A DNA stretch of 64,000 nucleotides from contig JASHNT010000131.1 in the NCBI GenBank assembly GCA_030041495.1, positions 1 to 64,000 on the forward strand, read 5' to 3'. A model generated the notes under the pieces. The model saw nothing but the letters and a program-made list of their open reading frames with translations, was not told where the DNA came from and did not search any database. The position numbers and the translations under genes were made by a program. Of the stretch, positions 42,828-51,205 are shown one piece after another (positions within the stretch are counted from its first letter, which is position 1; every line of letters begins with the position of its first letter). The DNA comes from Bryobacteraceae bacterium (lineage in GTDB: Bacteria; Acidobacteriota; Terriglobia; Bryobacterales; Bryobacteraceae).

Positions 42828-43463
42828 TTACAAGTGTTCCAGAATCGAGCGGGCTTCCGCCAGTTCCTCTTCGCTGACCACATGCGGCCGGCCGTGATAC
42901 ACGCGGAGAGTGACTTCCACGCCTAACTTCCGGAGAACGTCGGCGGTTTCGCGCGTGGAGGCTTCGGGAATCCAATCGTCGCTGTCGCTGCCGGTCAGCA
43001 GCACGCGCGTTCCGGCGAGCGACGCGGTGGCTGGCTTAGTTCCCGGCGGCCCCATGAGGCCGCCAGTAAACACGACGAGAGTGCGCACGCGTCCGGGATG
43101 ACGTAAGGCGTATTCGAGCGCGATGCACGCGCCTTGGGAAAATCCGATGATCGCGAGCTGCTCCGGAAGAAGCCGGCCGTCTTCGGACGCTTCGCTGACG
43201 GCCTCATCGCAGCGGGCGATGGCGTCGGACAGAAAAGGCTCATTGCTCGAAACCGGGTCCCAAAAACGATACGGATACCAGCTTCCGAGATCGGCTCCGG
43301 GCGCGACCCAGCGCATTCCATCAAGGATGCCGAGCCGCGCGGCGAGATCGACCTTTTCGTCCGGTGTGTGCCCGCGCCCATGCAACAACACTCCGGCGCG
43401 GCGAGCCCGGCCTCGCGCAGCCCCGGCCTCCCGCAAGCGCCGAGGCGTTTCCAAAACTCCCAC
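42828..43463 (-). CDS. Carboxylesterase/phospholipase, MhqD-like
   Basis: 211 residues. An alpha/beta hydrolase of the small carboxylesterase type: VLLHGRGHTPDE, nucleophile elbow IIGFSQGACIALE, VVFTGGLMGPPG, LTGSDSDDWIPEA and the catalytic histidine in RPHVVSEEE. It directly follows the ring-cleaving dioxygenase gene with no gap, as mhqD-type hydrolases accompany mhqO-type dioxygenases in quinone-response operons of Firmicutes. The same pairing suggests the same role here, which is inference. Confidence 0.8.
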   Translation of the reverse strand: MGVLETPRRLREAGAARGRARRAGVLLHGRGHTPDEKVDLAARLGILDGMRWVAPGADLGSWYPYRFWDPVSSNEPFLSDAIARCDEAVSEASEDGRLLPEQLAIIGFSQGACIALEYALRHPGRVRTLVVFTGGLMGPPGTKPATASLAGTRVLLTGSDSDDWIPEASTRETADVLRKLGVEVTLRVYHGRPHVVSEEELAEARSILEHL

Positions 43464-44534
43464 TCAGTTCTTGCTGCCCTCGCCGCTGACAAAGAGGGCT
43501 TTACGGCGGGAAGGACCGTCCGAGCTTTCGGTCATTCCGGGGACGGGAGCCGCGATCACTTCCGGCGAGCCCGCAAGCCGGTTGTTCTCCGGAACCTGGA
43601 TGGGCTCCAACATCGCGATGATTTCGGCGCGCTTCTCTTCGAACCACGGCGGCAATAGGAGGTGTGTGCCCAGCTCGCTGGGCGCTTCGTCGCGCGCGAA
43701 GGCTCCGGGCGCGGTCGCCGCGCACTCCACCAGGATTCCGCCGGGGCAGCGGCAGTAGATCGAATGGAAATAATTGCGATCCTTGATTTCGGAACAAGCG
43801 GTGTAGCCGAGCTCGTCGTAGATTCCCTTTTGCTCGGCCAGCTTCTCGTCGCTCTCCAGGTCCATAGCGACGTGATGCGCCGTGCCCGCGCCGAAGGTCC
43901 AGCTTCCCGCCGCGCGATCCGGTTCATGCACCAGCGTCACGGTCTTGGCGGCTCCGCCGGAGCCGACTTCAAAACGGTGGTACGCGCCGTCCGTGCCGGT
44001 TTTCTTGAAACCCAGCGCGTCGACAAAGAAGCGCTCCGTTTCAGCAACTTCGCGCACGCTCAGCACCGGACCGTGGAAACCGCGGGTGGTTACGTCCTTG
44101 CTGATCTGGTCCGTGGTCCAGCCGTTGCGTTGATCGTCGGAATCCTCGATCACTTCCAGTTGCAGACCGGAAGGATGGCTCAGGCGGAGGAAGGATTGCC
44201 CGAAGCGCTCCTGCGCTCCACTGTGCGGGACCTTGTGGCGGTCCAGATGCTCCTTCCAGAACTTCACCGATCCCTTCGGGACCGAGTAAGCGGTGGAGGA
44301 AATCTGCCCCGAGCCTACGCGTCCCGGGACACGCTTGTAAGGAAAGGTGGTGTACACCGATCCGGGCTGGCAATCCGCGTTAGCGTAATACAGGTGATAG
44401 TGAGCGTAACGGCCGTCAAACAGAATCGTCTGCTTGATCAGTCTCTGGCCGAACACCTGCGTGAGAAAATCGACATCTTCCTGGGCTCCGGAGGCACATA
44501 CCGTGATGTGATGGAGACCTTGTACGAGCGACAT
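43464..44534 (-). CDS. VOC-family ring-cleaving dioxygenase, MhqO-like
   Basis: 356 residues with two tandem vicinal-oxygen-chelate modules. The first is GLHHITVCASGAQEDVDFL, followed by a metal ligand in HYHLYYAN. The second is GFHGPVLSVREVAETERFF, with AHHVAMDLES and ILVECAATAPGA. This matches the MhqO/MhqA dioxygenases that break methylhydroquinone or catechol derivatives. It is first in a run with the esterase and probably the O-methyltransferase gene. A promoter could not be located with confidence. Confidence 0.82.
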   Translation of the reverse strand: MSLVQGLHHITVCASGAQEDVDFLTQVFGQRLIKQTILFDGRYAHYHLYYANADCQPGSVYTTFPYKRVPGRVGSGQISSTAYSVPKGSVKFWKEHLDRHKVPHSGAQERFGQSFLRLSHPSGLQLEVIEDSDDQRNGWTTDQISKDVTTRGFHGPVLSVREVAETERFFVDALGFKKTGTDGAYHRFEVGSGGAAKTVTLVHEPDRAAGSWTFGAGTAHHVAMDLESDEKLAEQKGIYDELGYTACSEIKDRNYFHSIYCRCPGGILVECAATAPGAFARDEAPSELGTHLLLPPWFEEKRAEIIAMLEPIQVPENNRLAGSPEVIAAPVPGMTESSDGPSRRKALFVSGEGSKN

Positions 44535-44595
44535 GAATCGTCACCTCCGCGGAAGATTATAACAGAGACCCGGCAACCTCCGACCAGTCCTGAGA

Positions 44596-44601
44596 TACTA
44601 T
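44596..44601 (+). promoter_or_regulatory. -10 box of the AAA ATPase operon
   Basis: TACTAT, 10 bases before ATG 44612, with no ribosome-binding site between, suggesting a very short leader. Confidence 0.4.
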
Positions 44602-44611
44602 CGAGACATAC

Positions 44612-45808
44612 ATGGCCAAGGAACCGGCAATCCGCTCCCTGACGATCCAGAATCTGTTGTCATTCGGCCCTGAGCCGACCACGGTCGAGTTACGCAATTT
44701 GAATGTCTTGATCGGGCCGAATGGGTCGGGGAAGACGAACTTGATCGAGGTTCTGGGATTATTGCGGAGTGTCCCCGACGATCTGGCAAGGGCGATCAGC
44801 AAAGGCGGACCGATTGATGAGTGGCTCTGGAAGGGCGGAGCCAAGCCCAAGACCGCTCCCACGGCGTCGATAGAGGCCGTTGTAGACCCGCAGACGAATC
44901 GCTCCGCCCTCCGCTACCGCATGGCCTTCACGAGAGGGACCAACCATCGCCTCGAAATCACCGACGAGCTCCTTACGGACGAGATCTCAATTTACTACCG
45001 GCTGGAAAACGGCCGCCCGAACCTCAGGTCCTCACTTGACGCCCTCAGGTTAGACGATCTTAAGCTGTCCCTTGCCCGCCCAGCCGGGGATTTCAACCCG
45101 CAGCTCTCGATCCTCGCACAGCGAAGGGACCCGCTGCTCTACCCTCAGCTCACGCACGTTGGTGACGTCTTTGCGAAACTTCGCCTCTACCGTAATTGGG
45201 AGTTCGGAACGGCCGCAGGCGTTCGCGTGCCGTGCGACGCGAGCCTGCCGAACCAACATTTGGACGAGGACTACTCGAATCTTGGCGTTGTGCTGAGCCG
45301 TCTCTTCAAATTTCCCGAGGTCAAGGATCAGATTCTCGCCTCCCTTCGCACTTTTTACGAGGACACGAAGGATCTCCTCACTGATGTAGAGGGGGGAAAA
45401 GTGCAGATGCGCCTTCGGGAGAAGCACCTCAACGCGACGGTTCCACTCATCCGGATGTCAGACGGCACGCTACGGTGGCTAACCTTGTTGACCATATTGC
45501 TGAATCCTGACCCGCCGCCGCTGGTCTGCATCGAAGAACCCGAGCTGGGCCTTCACCCCGACATGATCCATGAGTTATCAAAGCTTCTCGTCGACGCCTC
45601 AACTCGCATGCAACTGATCATCACCACCCACTCGGATCGGCTGGTCGAGGAGTTTACAGACACCCCTGAAGCGGTCGTTGTCTGCGAAAAGGAGAACGGG
45701 GCGTCGATGCTCCGCAGGCTCGATAAGGAAAAGCTTTCAGTGTGGCTAGAGGACTACAGCCTTGGGCAGTTGTGGACGAAGGGGCAGCTAGGGGGCACGC
45801 GCTGGTGA
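44612..45808 (+). CDS. AAA family ATPase, ABC/SMC-type (AAA_21)
   Basis: 398 residues. Walker A (NVLIGPNGSGKTNLIEVL) lies near residue 32. The signature-like RMSDGTLRWLTLL, Walker B LVCIEEPELGLHPDM and switch histidine IITTHSDRLVEEF follow. This is the architecture of overcoming-lysogenisation-defect-like and RloA-type ATPases without a fused nuclease. The GTG of the DUF4276 gene overlaps its stop, so the two are coupled. In known defence systems such ATPases activate a TOPRIM-fold effector. I infer a defence role for this pair. Confidence 0.85.
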   Translation: MAKEPAIRSLTIQNLLSFGPEPTTVELRNLNVLIGPNGSGKTNLIEVLGLLRSVPDDLARAISKGGPIDEWLWKGGAKPKTAPTASIEAVVDPQTNRSALRYRMAFTRGTNHRLEITDELLTDEISIYYRLENGRPNLRSSLDALRLDDLKLSLARPAGDFNPQLSILAQRRDPLLYPQLTHVGDVFAKLRLYRNWEFGTAAGVRVPCDASLPNQHLDEDYSNLGVVLSRLFKFPEVKDQILASLRTFYEDTKDLLTDVEGGKVQMRLREKHLNATVPLIRMSDGTLRWLTLLTILLNPDPPPLVCIEEPELGLHPDMIHELSKLLVDASTRMQLIITTHSDRLVEEFTDTPEAVVVCEKENGASMLRRLDKEKLSVWLEDYSLGQLWTKGQLGGTRW

Positions 45809-46412
45809 AGGTCAGCGTCTTTGTCGAGGGAGGCGGCCCAAGCGCCAGTAGCAATACTGCGACTGCATGCCGCAAAGCCTTCCACGCGTTCTTTGAGGAA
45901 GCCCTCGGCGACGGACCAAAGCCAAAGGTCGTCGCATCCGGAAGCCGCGACCAGGCTTATCACGACTTCCAGAAATCGCTGAAGAGCGATTCCGACATAT
46001 TCGCGCTTTTGTTGGTCGACGCGGAGGACCCTGTACCCGGCAGCAAGACCGCGTCGGCGCACCTGCGGGATCGGGAAAGCCACTGGAAACCGATTCCCGA
46101 TGGGCAAGCCCACCTCATGGTCCAATGCATGGAGTCGTGGTTTCTCGCGGATAAAAGGTTCTCGTGGGTTACTATCGCGAGGGATTCAAGGAACAAGCGC
46201 TTCCGAAGAACCCAAACATCGAAGAGATCGCGAAGAGCGACGTCATGAACGGACTGGAAGCCGCCACAAACACAAAGGGGACGGCTAAGGGAAAATACCA
46301 CAAAACTAGACACGGGTTCGACATCCTCGGGCTGATCAATCCCAGCAAGGTAGCGAGCGCCTCGCGCTTTGCGGACGACCTGATCAAGACCCTCCGCGAA
46401 AAGCTCGCGTAA
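45805..46412 (+). pseudogene. DUF4276 TOPRIM-like partner, frameshifted
   Basis: From GTG 45805 the frame encodes KVSVFVEGGGPSASSNT, with a TOPRIM-type glutamate, and FALLLVDAEDPVP with the acidic DxxD/DxD segment. It continues to VQCMESWFLADK at about 46157. The family sequence then resumes in another frame (VLVGYYREGFKEQALPKNPN, KGKYHKTRHGFDILGLINPSK) to the TAA at 46410. One added A in the AAAA run near 46155-46158 would restore one protein of about 203 residues. It could be a genuine mutation, slippage-controlled expression or an assembly error. Confidence 0.75.
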
Positions 46413-46445
46413 TAGCGATAGAGTATTGGGAAGGAGAGTGAGCCT

Positions 46446-46811
46446 ATGCGTAACTTTGCTCGGGGAGCGCTGCTGGCGCTGCTGTTATCGGCAGTGGCGT
46501 TTGCGGCGGATGTGAGCGGGACCTGGACGGCTTCTTTCGATACCCAGGTCGGGCAACAGAATTACACGTACACATTCAAGGTGGACGGCGGGAAGCTGAC
46601 GGGGACGGCAAAATCGAATTTGGGTGAGGGCACCATCACCGACGGCACGGTTAACGGCGACGACATCGCCTTCACCGAGAATCTCACCTACCAGGGGATG
46701 CAGCTCATGATCGTATACAAGGGCAGAATCTCGGGCGACGAAATCAAGTTCACGCGCGTCGTGGCCGAGGGCTTCGACCCCGAAAACCTAGTCGCCAAAC
46801 GGGTGAAATAG
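46446..46811 (+). CDS. Small secreted beta-rich protein
   Basis: 121 residues. The signal peptide LLALLLSAVAFAADVSG is followed by beta strands (TWTASFDTQVGQQNYTYTFKV, GKLTGTAKSNL, DDIAFTENLTYQG). It is related to the 127-residue protein at 22244-22627. ATG 46446 follows GGAGAG. The next gene starts 4 bases after its stop. The function is unknown; the fold appears to be a small beta barrel. Confidence 0.7.
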   Translation: MRNFARGALLALLLSAVAFAADVSGTWTASFDTQVGQQNYTYTFKVDGGKLTGTAKSNLGEGTITDGTVNGDDIAFTENLTYQGMQLMIVYKGRISGDEIKFTRVVAEGFDPENLVAKRVK

Positions 46812-46815
46812 AAGC

Positions 46816-47544
46816 TTGCGAACGGTTCTAGCGGTGCTGTTGTTCTGCGCGGTCGCGCGCGCGGATTTCAGCTACCAGAGCCGGGTGCAGATCAACGGCA
46901 GCGAACCCGTGACCGTCACGCGCGCCATCAAGGGACTGCGCATGGCGATCCTCACGCACAAGCACACGGAGGTGATCGATCTGGACTCTCAGACGATCAC
47001 CGACATCGATTACAGCAAGAAGACCTACGCTGTGATTCCGTTCGCAACGTGGAAAAAGGCTTTGGATGACGCCGCCGCGCATGCGCCTCGCGAAACCGGC
47101 TTCCGGGTTTCCACGCGCCCCGGCGGAGGCTCCGCCTCCAAGCCGATCGGCATTCTGAACGCGGCCGAATCCGTGATCGATATGGCGGGCGCGAGTGGCG
47201 CGCTCAACATTAACATCGACACCTGGCTCGAAACGATTCCGGGCTACGAACAGATGCACGATTTTATTGACCGGCTAGCCGCTAAGCTAGGCTACCCGTT
47301 CGCGGCGGGCTTAGGCCAGCAGGCGCTGCGCGTGCCGGATTCGCTCCCCGGTCTGGATGCGGCAATCAAACAGTGGAATCAATCGGTCGGTGCGCCCATC
47401 GACACCACCATCAGGATCGCCAGCCCGCAGAAATCCATCATGGAGGTATCGATTCACCTGGGAAAGTTCGGCGGCGGTGCGCAACAGGCCGCGCTGTTCA
47501 ATGTTCCCGACGGATTCAAGAAAGTAGACGGGAGCGTGCCCTAG
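46816..47544 (+). CDS. Secreted protein of unknown function
   Basis: 242 residues from TTG 46816. A signal peptide (TVLAVLLFCAVARADF) precedes SYQSRVQINGSEPVTVTRAIKG and DLDSQTITDIDYSKKTYAVIPF, which resemble DUF4412-like periplasmic proteins. A helical C-terminal half (ETIPGYEQMHDFIDRLAAKLG) follows. It is cotranscribed with the small secreted protein upstream. Its end overlaps the SPOR gene on the other strand by 4 bases. I cannot assign a function. Confidence 0.65.
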   Translation: MRTVLAVLLFCAVARADFSYQSRVQINGSEPVTVTRAIKGLRMAILTHKHTEVIDLDSQTITDIDYSKKTYAVIPFATWKKALDDAAAHAPRETGFRVSTRPGGGSASKPIGILNAAESVIDMAGASGALNINIDTWLETIPGYEQMHDFIDRLAAKLGYPFAAGLGQQALRVPDSLPGLDAAIKQWNQSVGAPIDTTIRIASPQKSIMEVSIHLGKFGGGAQQAALFNVPDGFKKVDGSVP

Positions 47545-48251
47545 TGCTGCGGCGATGTCGGAACTGAGGGAGCTGCCGGAGCCTCCGTGTACTTGCGCCC
47601 GAAGGTGGCGATGCCAAGCTGGTCGAGTATGCTCTTGGCCTGCTCATAAGATTTCGGCTCGGGCAGAGGGCCGACAAGCACACGCCATATCTTGTCGCTG
47701 GGGCCAGGGGCGACGAATCCCGGCAGACCGTGCGTCCGTAAGCCCTCCGCCCAGACTCCCGCTAAGCCTTTGTCGATCGCACCGACCTGGATATAAACCT
47801 GGCCGACGACCGCTTCGGCGAACAACGGACCCTGGATTTTCGAGAATTCCGTCGTTTTATCGAGCGCCGGAAGAGCCGGAGCCGTCTTGACCTGCGCGGG
47901 CTGCGCGTGCGCCGGAGTTGTTACTGGAGCCGGCGGGACTGTCGCGGAATTCAAAACCCCAACCGTGGCGGAAGCCTTGGCAGCGGTTGACTTCCCGATC
48001 AGATAAGAAACCCCCGAGACGCAAGCCAGCACGACCATCAGCACCAAGCCGGTACTGGCCACCTGGCGGCGGCCGAACACGATTTCGAAATCGACCGCGC
48101 GGTCTTGGTAGGTCTCCGGCGGCGTGGGCGCAGGGGCGGGGGCCGGAGCCGCCGAGGCGGCGGCATTTACCGGAGCGCGGCCAAGCGGGGAGGCTGCCTG
48201 CTCCACAACAGGGTCGAGATTCAGAAGGCTCGTCCTCATCCCCCGTTCCAT
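47541..48251 (-). CDS. SPOR-domain membrane protein
   Basis: 236 residues from ATG 48251; ATG 48239 is an alternative. The cytoplasmic N-terminus has an alanine/proline-rich stretch (NAAASAAPAPAPAPTPPE). One helix (VLMVVLACVSGVSYLIG) spans the inner membrane. A linker leads to a SPOR domain (GQVYIQVGAIDKGLAGVWAE, IWRVLVGPLPEPKSYEQAK), which binds glycan strands lacking side chains at the division septum. The topology fits proteins of the FtsN/DedD kind. Confidence 0.8.
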   Translation of the reverse strand: MERGMRTSLLNLDPVVEQAASPLGRAPVNAAASAAPAPAPAPTPPETYQDRAVDFEIVFGRRQVASTGLVLMVVLACVSGVSYLIGKSTAAKASATVGVLNSATVPPAPVTTPAHAQPAQVKTAPALPALDKTTEFSKIQGPLFAEAVVGQVYIQVGAIDKGLAGVWAEGLRTHGLPGFVAPGPSDKIWRVLVGPLPEPKSYEQAKSILDQLGIATFGRKYTEAPAAPSVPTSPQH

Positions 48252-48298
48252 CGGCAGATTTTCCCCGCCGGAGTAGGGTATATCCCTCAAACCAAAGT

Positions 48299-49345
48299 CT
48301 AAAGGTTGCGTTTCAGGAACTTGCAGATGTGATACCCGTCCAGAAACTTGAACGGAGTCTCGCCTAGGGTGTAGTGTCCGCACGGCAGAACCACAGCCTT
48401 GTGGTCCAAGCCCAGCTCGCGAGCCTTGCGGATCACCTGTTCGGAAAGGCGCGTCGGGAAGGTAGTGTCGTAACGAGCGTAGATGAACAGTGGCTTCTTG
48501 CCTAAGCGTGCGTAACGCTCGATGTACAGCGGCGGACTGATCGCCAGCCAGGCTTCGCGCAATTGCTCCAGCGTCAACTCCGACTCGATGCTCTGGCGGA
48601 TATGCTGGGTCGACAATCCTTCCCAGACTACGTCTGCGAAGTAAGTGGAGCAGTGGTTGAAGACGTTCACCTTCAGCCGGTGGTCATGCACGCTGGCCAG
48701 GAACGCGTAGCAGGAGCCTAGGCTGGTGCCGACGATGCCGATGCTTTCGAAGCCCTCGCGCTCCAGCCAATCCGCGCAACTGCGCGTGTCGATGACGGCC
48801 TGGCGGGTTGCGTCGATGGTGCGGGCGACGTTGGAGGAGACGGCGTAATCGGCGCGCTCCAGTTCCGGCGGCATGCGGTAATCGTGATAGGGGAGACTTA
48901 AGCGCAGCGCCCCGATGCCGAGCTTCGCCATACCCCCGCACAGCGCGTTGTGCTGCGTGGCCGATGCGTTCCAGTGCGGCAAAACGATGGCCGCCACGCG
49001 CCGCCGCCGGGGTTTTTGCTCGGCGGGAAACCACTGCGCCTTGACCAGATTGTTCTGCGGATAAGGCGTTTCCACCGCGCTAGTGAAGGTTAGTATCCGG
49101 TCGCGCAGAACAAAATCGGTGGGCGGCGTGTAGCCGTAGAACTCATGGCTGTCGGCAAGGGCATGCTGGTTGAGGACCTTAAGGTACCCGTGCGGATCGT
49201 GCCCGTTTTGCGGCATCCTTTGGGCTACGGGCCAGCCGCGCGTCCATTCCAGACCCCACTCAAACGGGCGTGTTACGCGATTCGTCGCCCGGGAACACAG
49301 CCGGTTCTCCCATCGTTCCATCCATTGCCCGTAAATCTTACGCAT
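48299..49345 (-). CDS. Alpha/beta hydrolase, ABHD18-like
   Basis: 348 residues. The nucleophile elbow is GIVGTSLGSCYAFLASVH, with the serine in GTSLGS. Other landmarks are VLPHWNASATQHNALC, ALRLSLPYHDYRMP, FNHCSTYFADVVWEGLST, FIYARYDTTFPTRLS (acid) and LPCGHYTLGETPF (histidine). This arrangement recalls the ABHD18/DUF2048 group rather than common esterases. No signal peptide is seen. The substrate is unknown. Confidence 0.8.
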   Translation of the reverse strand: MRKIYGQWMERWENRLCSRATNRVTRPFEWGLEWTRGWPVAQRMPQNGHDPHGYLKVLNQHALADSHEFYGYTPPTDFVLRDRILTFTSAVETPYPQNNLVKAQWFPAEQKPRRRRVAAIVLPHWNASATQHNALCGGMAKLGIGALRLSLPYHDYRMPPELERADYAVSSNVARTIDATRQAVIDTRSCADWLEREGFESIGIVGTSLGSCYAFLASVHDHRLKVNVFNHCSTYFADVVWEGLSTQHIRQSIESELTLEQLREAWLAISPPLYIERYARLGKKPLFIYARYDTTFPTRLSEQVIRKARELGLDHKAVVLPCGHYTLGETPFKFLDGYHICKFLKRNL

Positions 49346-49390
49346 GCGCCACCTACTAAGCTAACAAGGCCGCGCGGGGAATCGCTACAA

Positions 49391-49426
49391 GCAAAAAAGC
49401 GCGCCGGGAACTGAACCCGGCGCGCT
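49391..49426 (-). terminator. Intrinsic terminator of the PilZ gene
   Basis: On the minus strand an 11-base perfect stem (AGCGCGCCGGG / CCCGGCGCGCT, 49398-49408 with 49416-49426) encloses a 7-base loop and is followed by six T residues. It lies 29 bases downstream of the PilZ stop codon. A textbook rho-independent terminator. Confidence 0.9.
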
Positions 49427-49454
49427 ACCAAAGAAGAGAAGTAAAGGAGAGAAT

Positions 49455-49817
49455 CTAAGTGACCATCTGCGGACCCGGCCCAGCCGCCTGCGACGACTGC
49501 GTCCGGAATTCGTATTGTTGAATCTCCATCGCGGTGCGTCCGTCCTCGAACCGCACCACTCGCCCGCGAGCCACCAGCTTCAGGGCGCATTTGTTGTTGA
49601 GCTGAGCCGGCCAGCTTATCGATAGCTCAAGCCGTCGTCCCGGCAACAGCACGTGCTCCGTGGTGAACAGCACACCTGAGCTCGAAATATTCACTGTCTT
49701 GCCGTCACCCGACTCGTCGCCGGTCCGCTTGCTCAAAACACGGTAGCGAACATCGCGCTCAATCGGAAAGCGATCCGAATGGCGCCGGTCAGCGTTGCTG
49801 GATTGTTCTTGCGTCAA
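49455..49817 (-). CDS. PilZ domain protein
   Basis: 120 residues from TTG 49817, which follows AGAGGTG; ATG 49925 in the same frame is an alternative giving 36 more residues. The c-di-GMP-binding motif is split as expected: RRHSDRFPIERDVRYRV (RxxxR-like) and TVNISSSGVLFTTE ([DN]xSxxG). The beta-barrel strands RRLELSISWPAQL and KLVARGRVVRFEDG complete the domain. It probably responds to cyclic di-GMP. It is followed by a strong terminator, so it is a single-gene unit. Confidence 0.82.
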   Translation of the reverse strand: MTQEQSSNADRRHSDRFPIERDVRYRVLSKRTGDESGDGKTVNISSSGVLFTTEHVLLPGRRLELSISWPAQLNNKCALKLVARGRVVRFEDGRTAMEIQQYEFRTQSSQAAGPGPQMVT

Positions 49818-50080
49818 TTCGAACACCTCTTCTTTAGTCGCTTGTGGGCCGCGGTAGCCCTCCTGCAACTCCCTGAAAGAGTTTCTCTTGAAAAGAGATA
49901 TGCGGCAATAGGGTACTCGGTCCATTCGCTCACAGTACCCACGTACTTGCGGGGTTGGGACCGATCGACTGGAACTCGGAGGGCGTCGTAGGCGCCCGGT
50001 GCGACCTGCGGTTGACCACGGCTGCAGGAGACGATAGGATGCTCCCAAACCGTCTTCCGTGGATGGTTTTGGGGAGCGCT

Positions 50081-51124
50081 ATGGAAGGAAGAATCAGCAT
50101 TGGCGTCAGTGTCATTGCGGCGCTGTGGCTCTCACCGGCATTTGGCCAGGCGCCCGCGCCGGCTTCGGCCGTGAACGCGGCTGCTGCGCCGCGAGCGCCC
50201 GAAAAAGCCTGGGTGCAGCCCAAAACATCGTGGGGCGATCCTGATTTGCAAGGGCTGTGGCCGGCCACGGACATGATCAACGTTCCGCTGCAAAGGCGGC
50301 CGGAGTTCGGTACTCGCGCGGTGCTGAACGACGAAGAATACCAGCAGCAGGTGGCTCGAGCCAAGCAAACCGAGGAGCGCGACAGTGAGGAATATGTCCG
50401 CGAAGGCACGCAGCCGGGGATCAATCCGCCCGCCTATTGGCTGGAGCACGGCAAGCCGAGTTATCAGGCATCGCTGGTGGTGGACCCTCCCGACGGAAGA
50501 ATCCCGGCGCTGACCGCGGAAGCGCAGCGGCTCGCCGAGGAGCGCGCCGACGCCCGCCGGGGCCAGAACAATGATACCTGGGAAGACCAGAGCTTCTACG
50601 ACCGGTGCATTTCGCGGGGCGTCATGGGCTCGATTCTGCCGGTGATCTACAACAATGGGAACGAAATTTTGCAAGCGCCGGGGATGGTCATCATCCGCTA
50701 TGAGATGATCCACGAAACGCGCATCATACCTCTCGATGGGCGTCCGCACGTGGAAGCGGGAGTTCGTTCCTACATGGGCGATCCGCGCGGGCACTGGGAG
50801 GGCAACACACTGGTGGTGGAAACGACGAATCTTATCGGCAACACCAACGGGATCGGGTTGAACGGCGGAGGGACTCCACACAGCTCAGAGTTGAGGCTAA
50901 CCGAGCGCTTCACGCGCGTATCCAAGGACGTCATCAATTACCAGGCCACCATTGACGATCCGAAGACGTGGGTCCGACCGTGGAAGGTCGCGTTCCCGCT
51001 GCGGCGCGATCCCAGCTTCAGGATTTACGAGTACGCCTGCCATGAAGGCAACATCGGTCTGCTGGATATTCTGAGTGGAGCCCGCGCGGACGAAGCGGCC
51101 GCAGCCGCGAAGGCGAAGAAGTAG
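50081..51124 (+). CDS. Secreted W-E-G-[DN]-T-L family protein (copy 1)
   Basis: 347 residues from ATG 50081, which follows GGGGAG; ATG 50039 is an alternative. A signal peptide (ISIGVSVIAALWLSPAFGQ) precedes the family core: WGDPDLQGLWPATDM, a cysteine-containing middle (YDRCISRGVMGSIL), GHWEGNTLVVETTNLIG, LRLTERFTRVSKDVI and TIDDPKTWVRPWKVAFPL. This protein family, unnamed to me, recurs three times at 57.8-61.5 kb. The conserved aromatic and acidic residues suggest a beta-propeller- or lipocalin-like binding fold, but this is not established. Confidence 0.7.
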   Translation: MEGRISIGVSVIAALWLSPAFGQAPAPASAVNAAAAPRAPEKAWVQPKTSWGDPDLQGLWPATDMINVPLQRRPEFGTRAVLNDEEYQQQVARAKQTEERDSEEYVREGTQPGINPPAYWLEHGKPSYQASLVVDPPDGRIPALTAEAQRLAEERADARRGQNNDTWEDQSFYDRCISRGVMGSILPVIYNNGNEILQAPGMVIIRYEMIHETRIIPLDGRPHVEAGVRSYMGDPRGHWEGNTLVVETTNLIGNTNGIGLNGGGTPHSSELRLTERFTRVSKDVINYQATIDDPKTWVRPWKVAFPLRRDPSFRIYEYACHEGNIGLLDILSGARADEAAAAAKAKK

Positions 51125-51181
51125 GGGGGCGCCCGTGCAAGGATCCGTTAGGTCTTCGATGCGCAGGGAATTGATCCACAG

Positions 51182-51201
51182 CTTCACGTGGTAGCGTGAA
51201 G
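51182..51201 (+). promoter_or_regulatory. Stem-loop overlapping the HAD start region
   Basis: CTTCACG (51182-51188) pairs with CGTGAAG (51195-51201) around TGGTAG. The 3' arm contains most of the GAAGG ribosome-binding site for ATG 51206. It could modulate translation. Confidence 0.4.
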
Positions 51202-51205
51202 GCTC

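Noticed and set aside
42828-44534. Esterase/dioxygenase pair considered as part of a catechol meta-cleavage pathway
   Set aside because: No hydratase, aldolase or semialdehyde dehydrogenase genes accompany them; the MhqO/MhqD pairing fits better.
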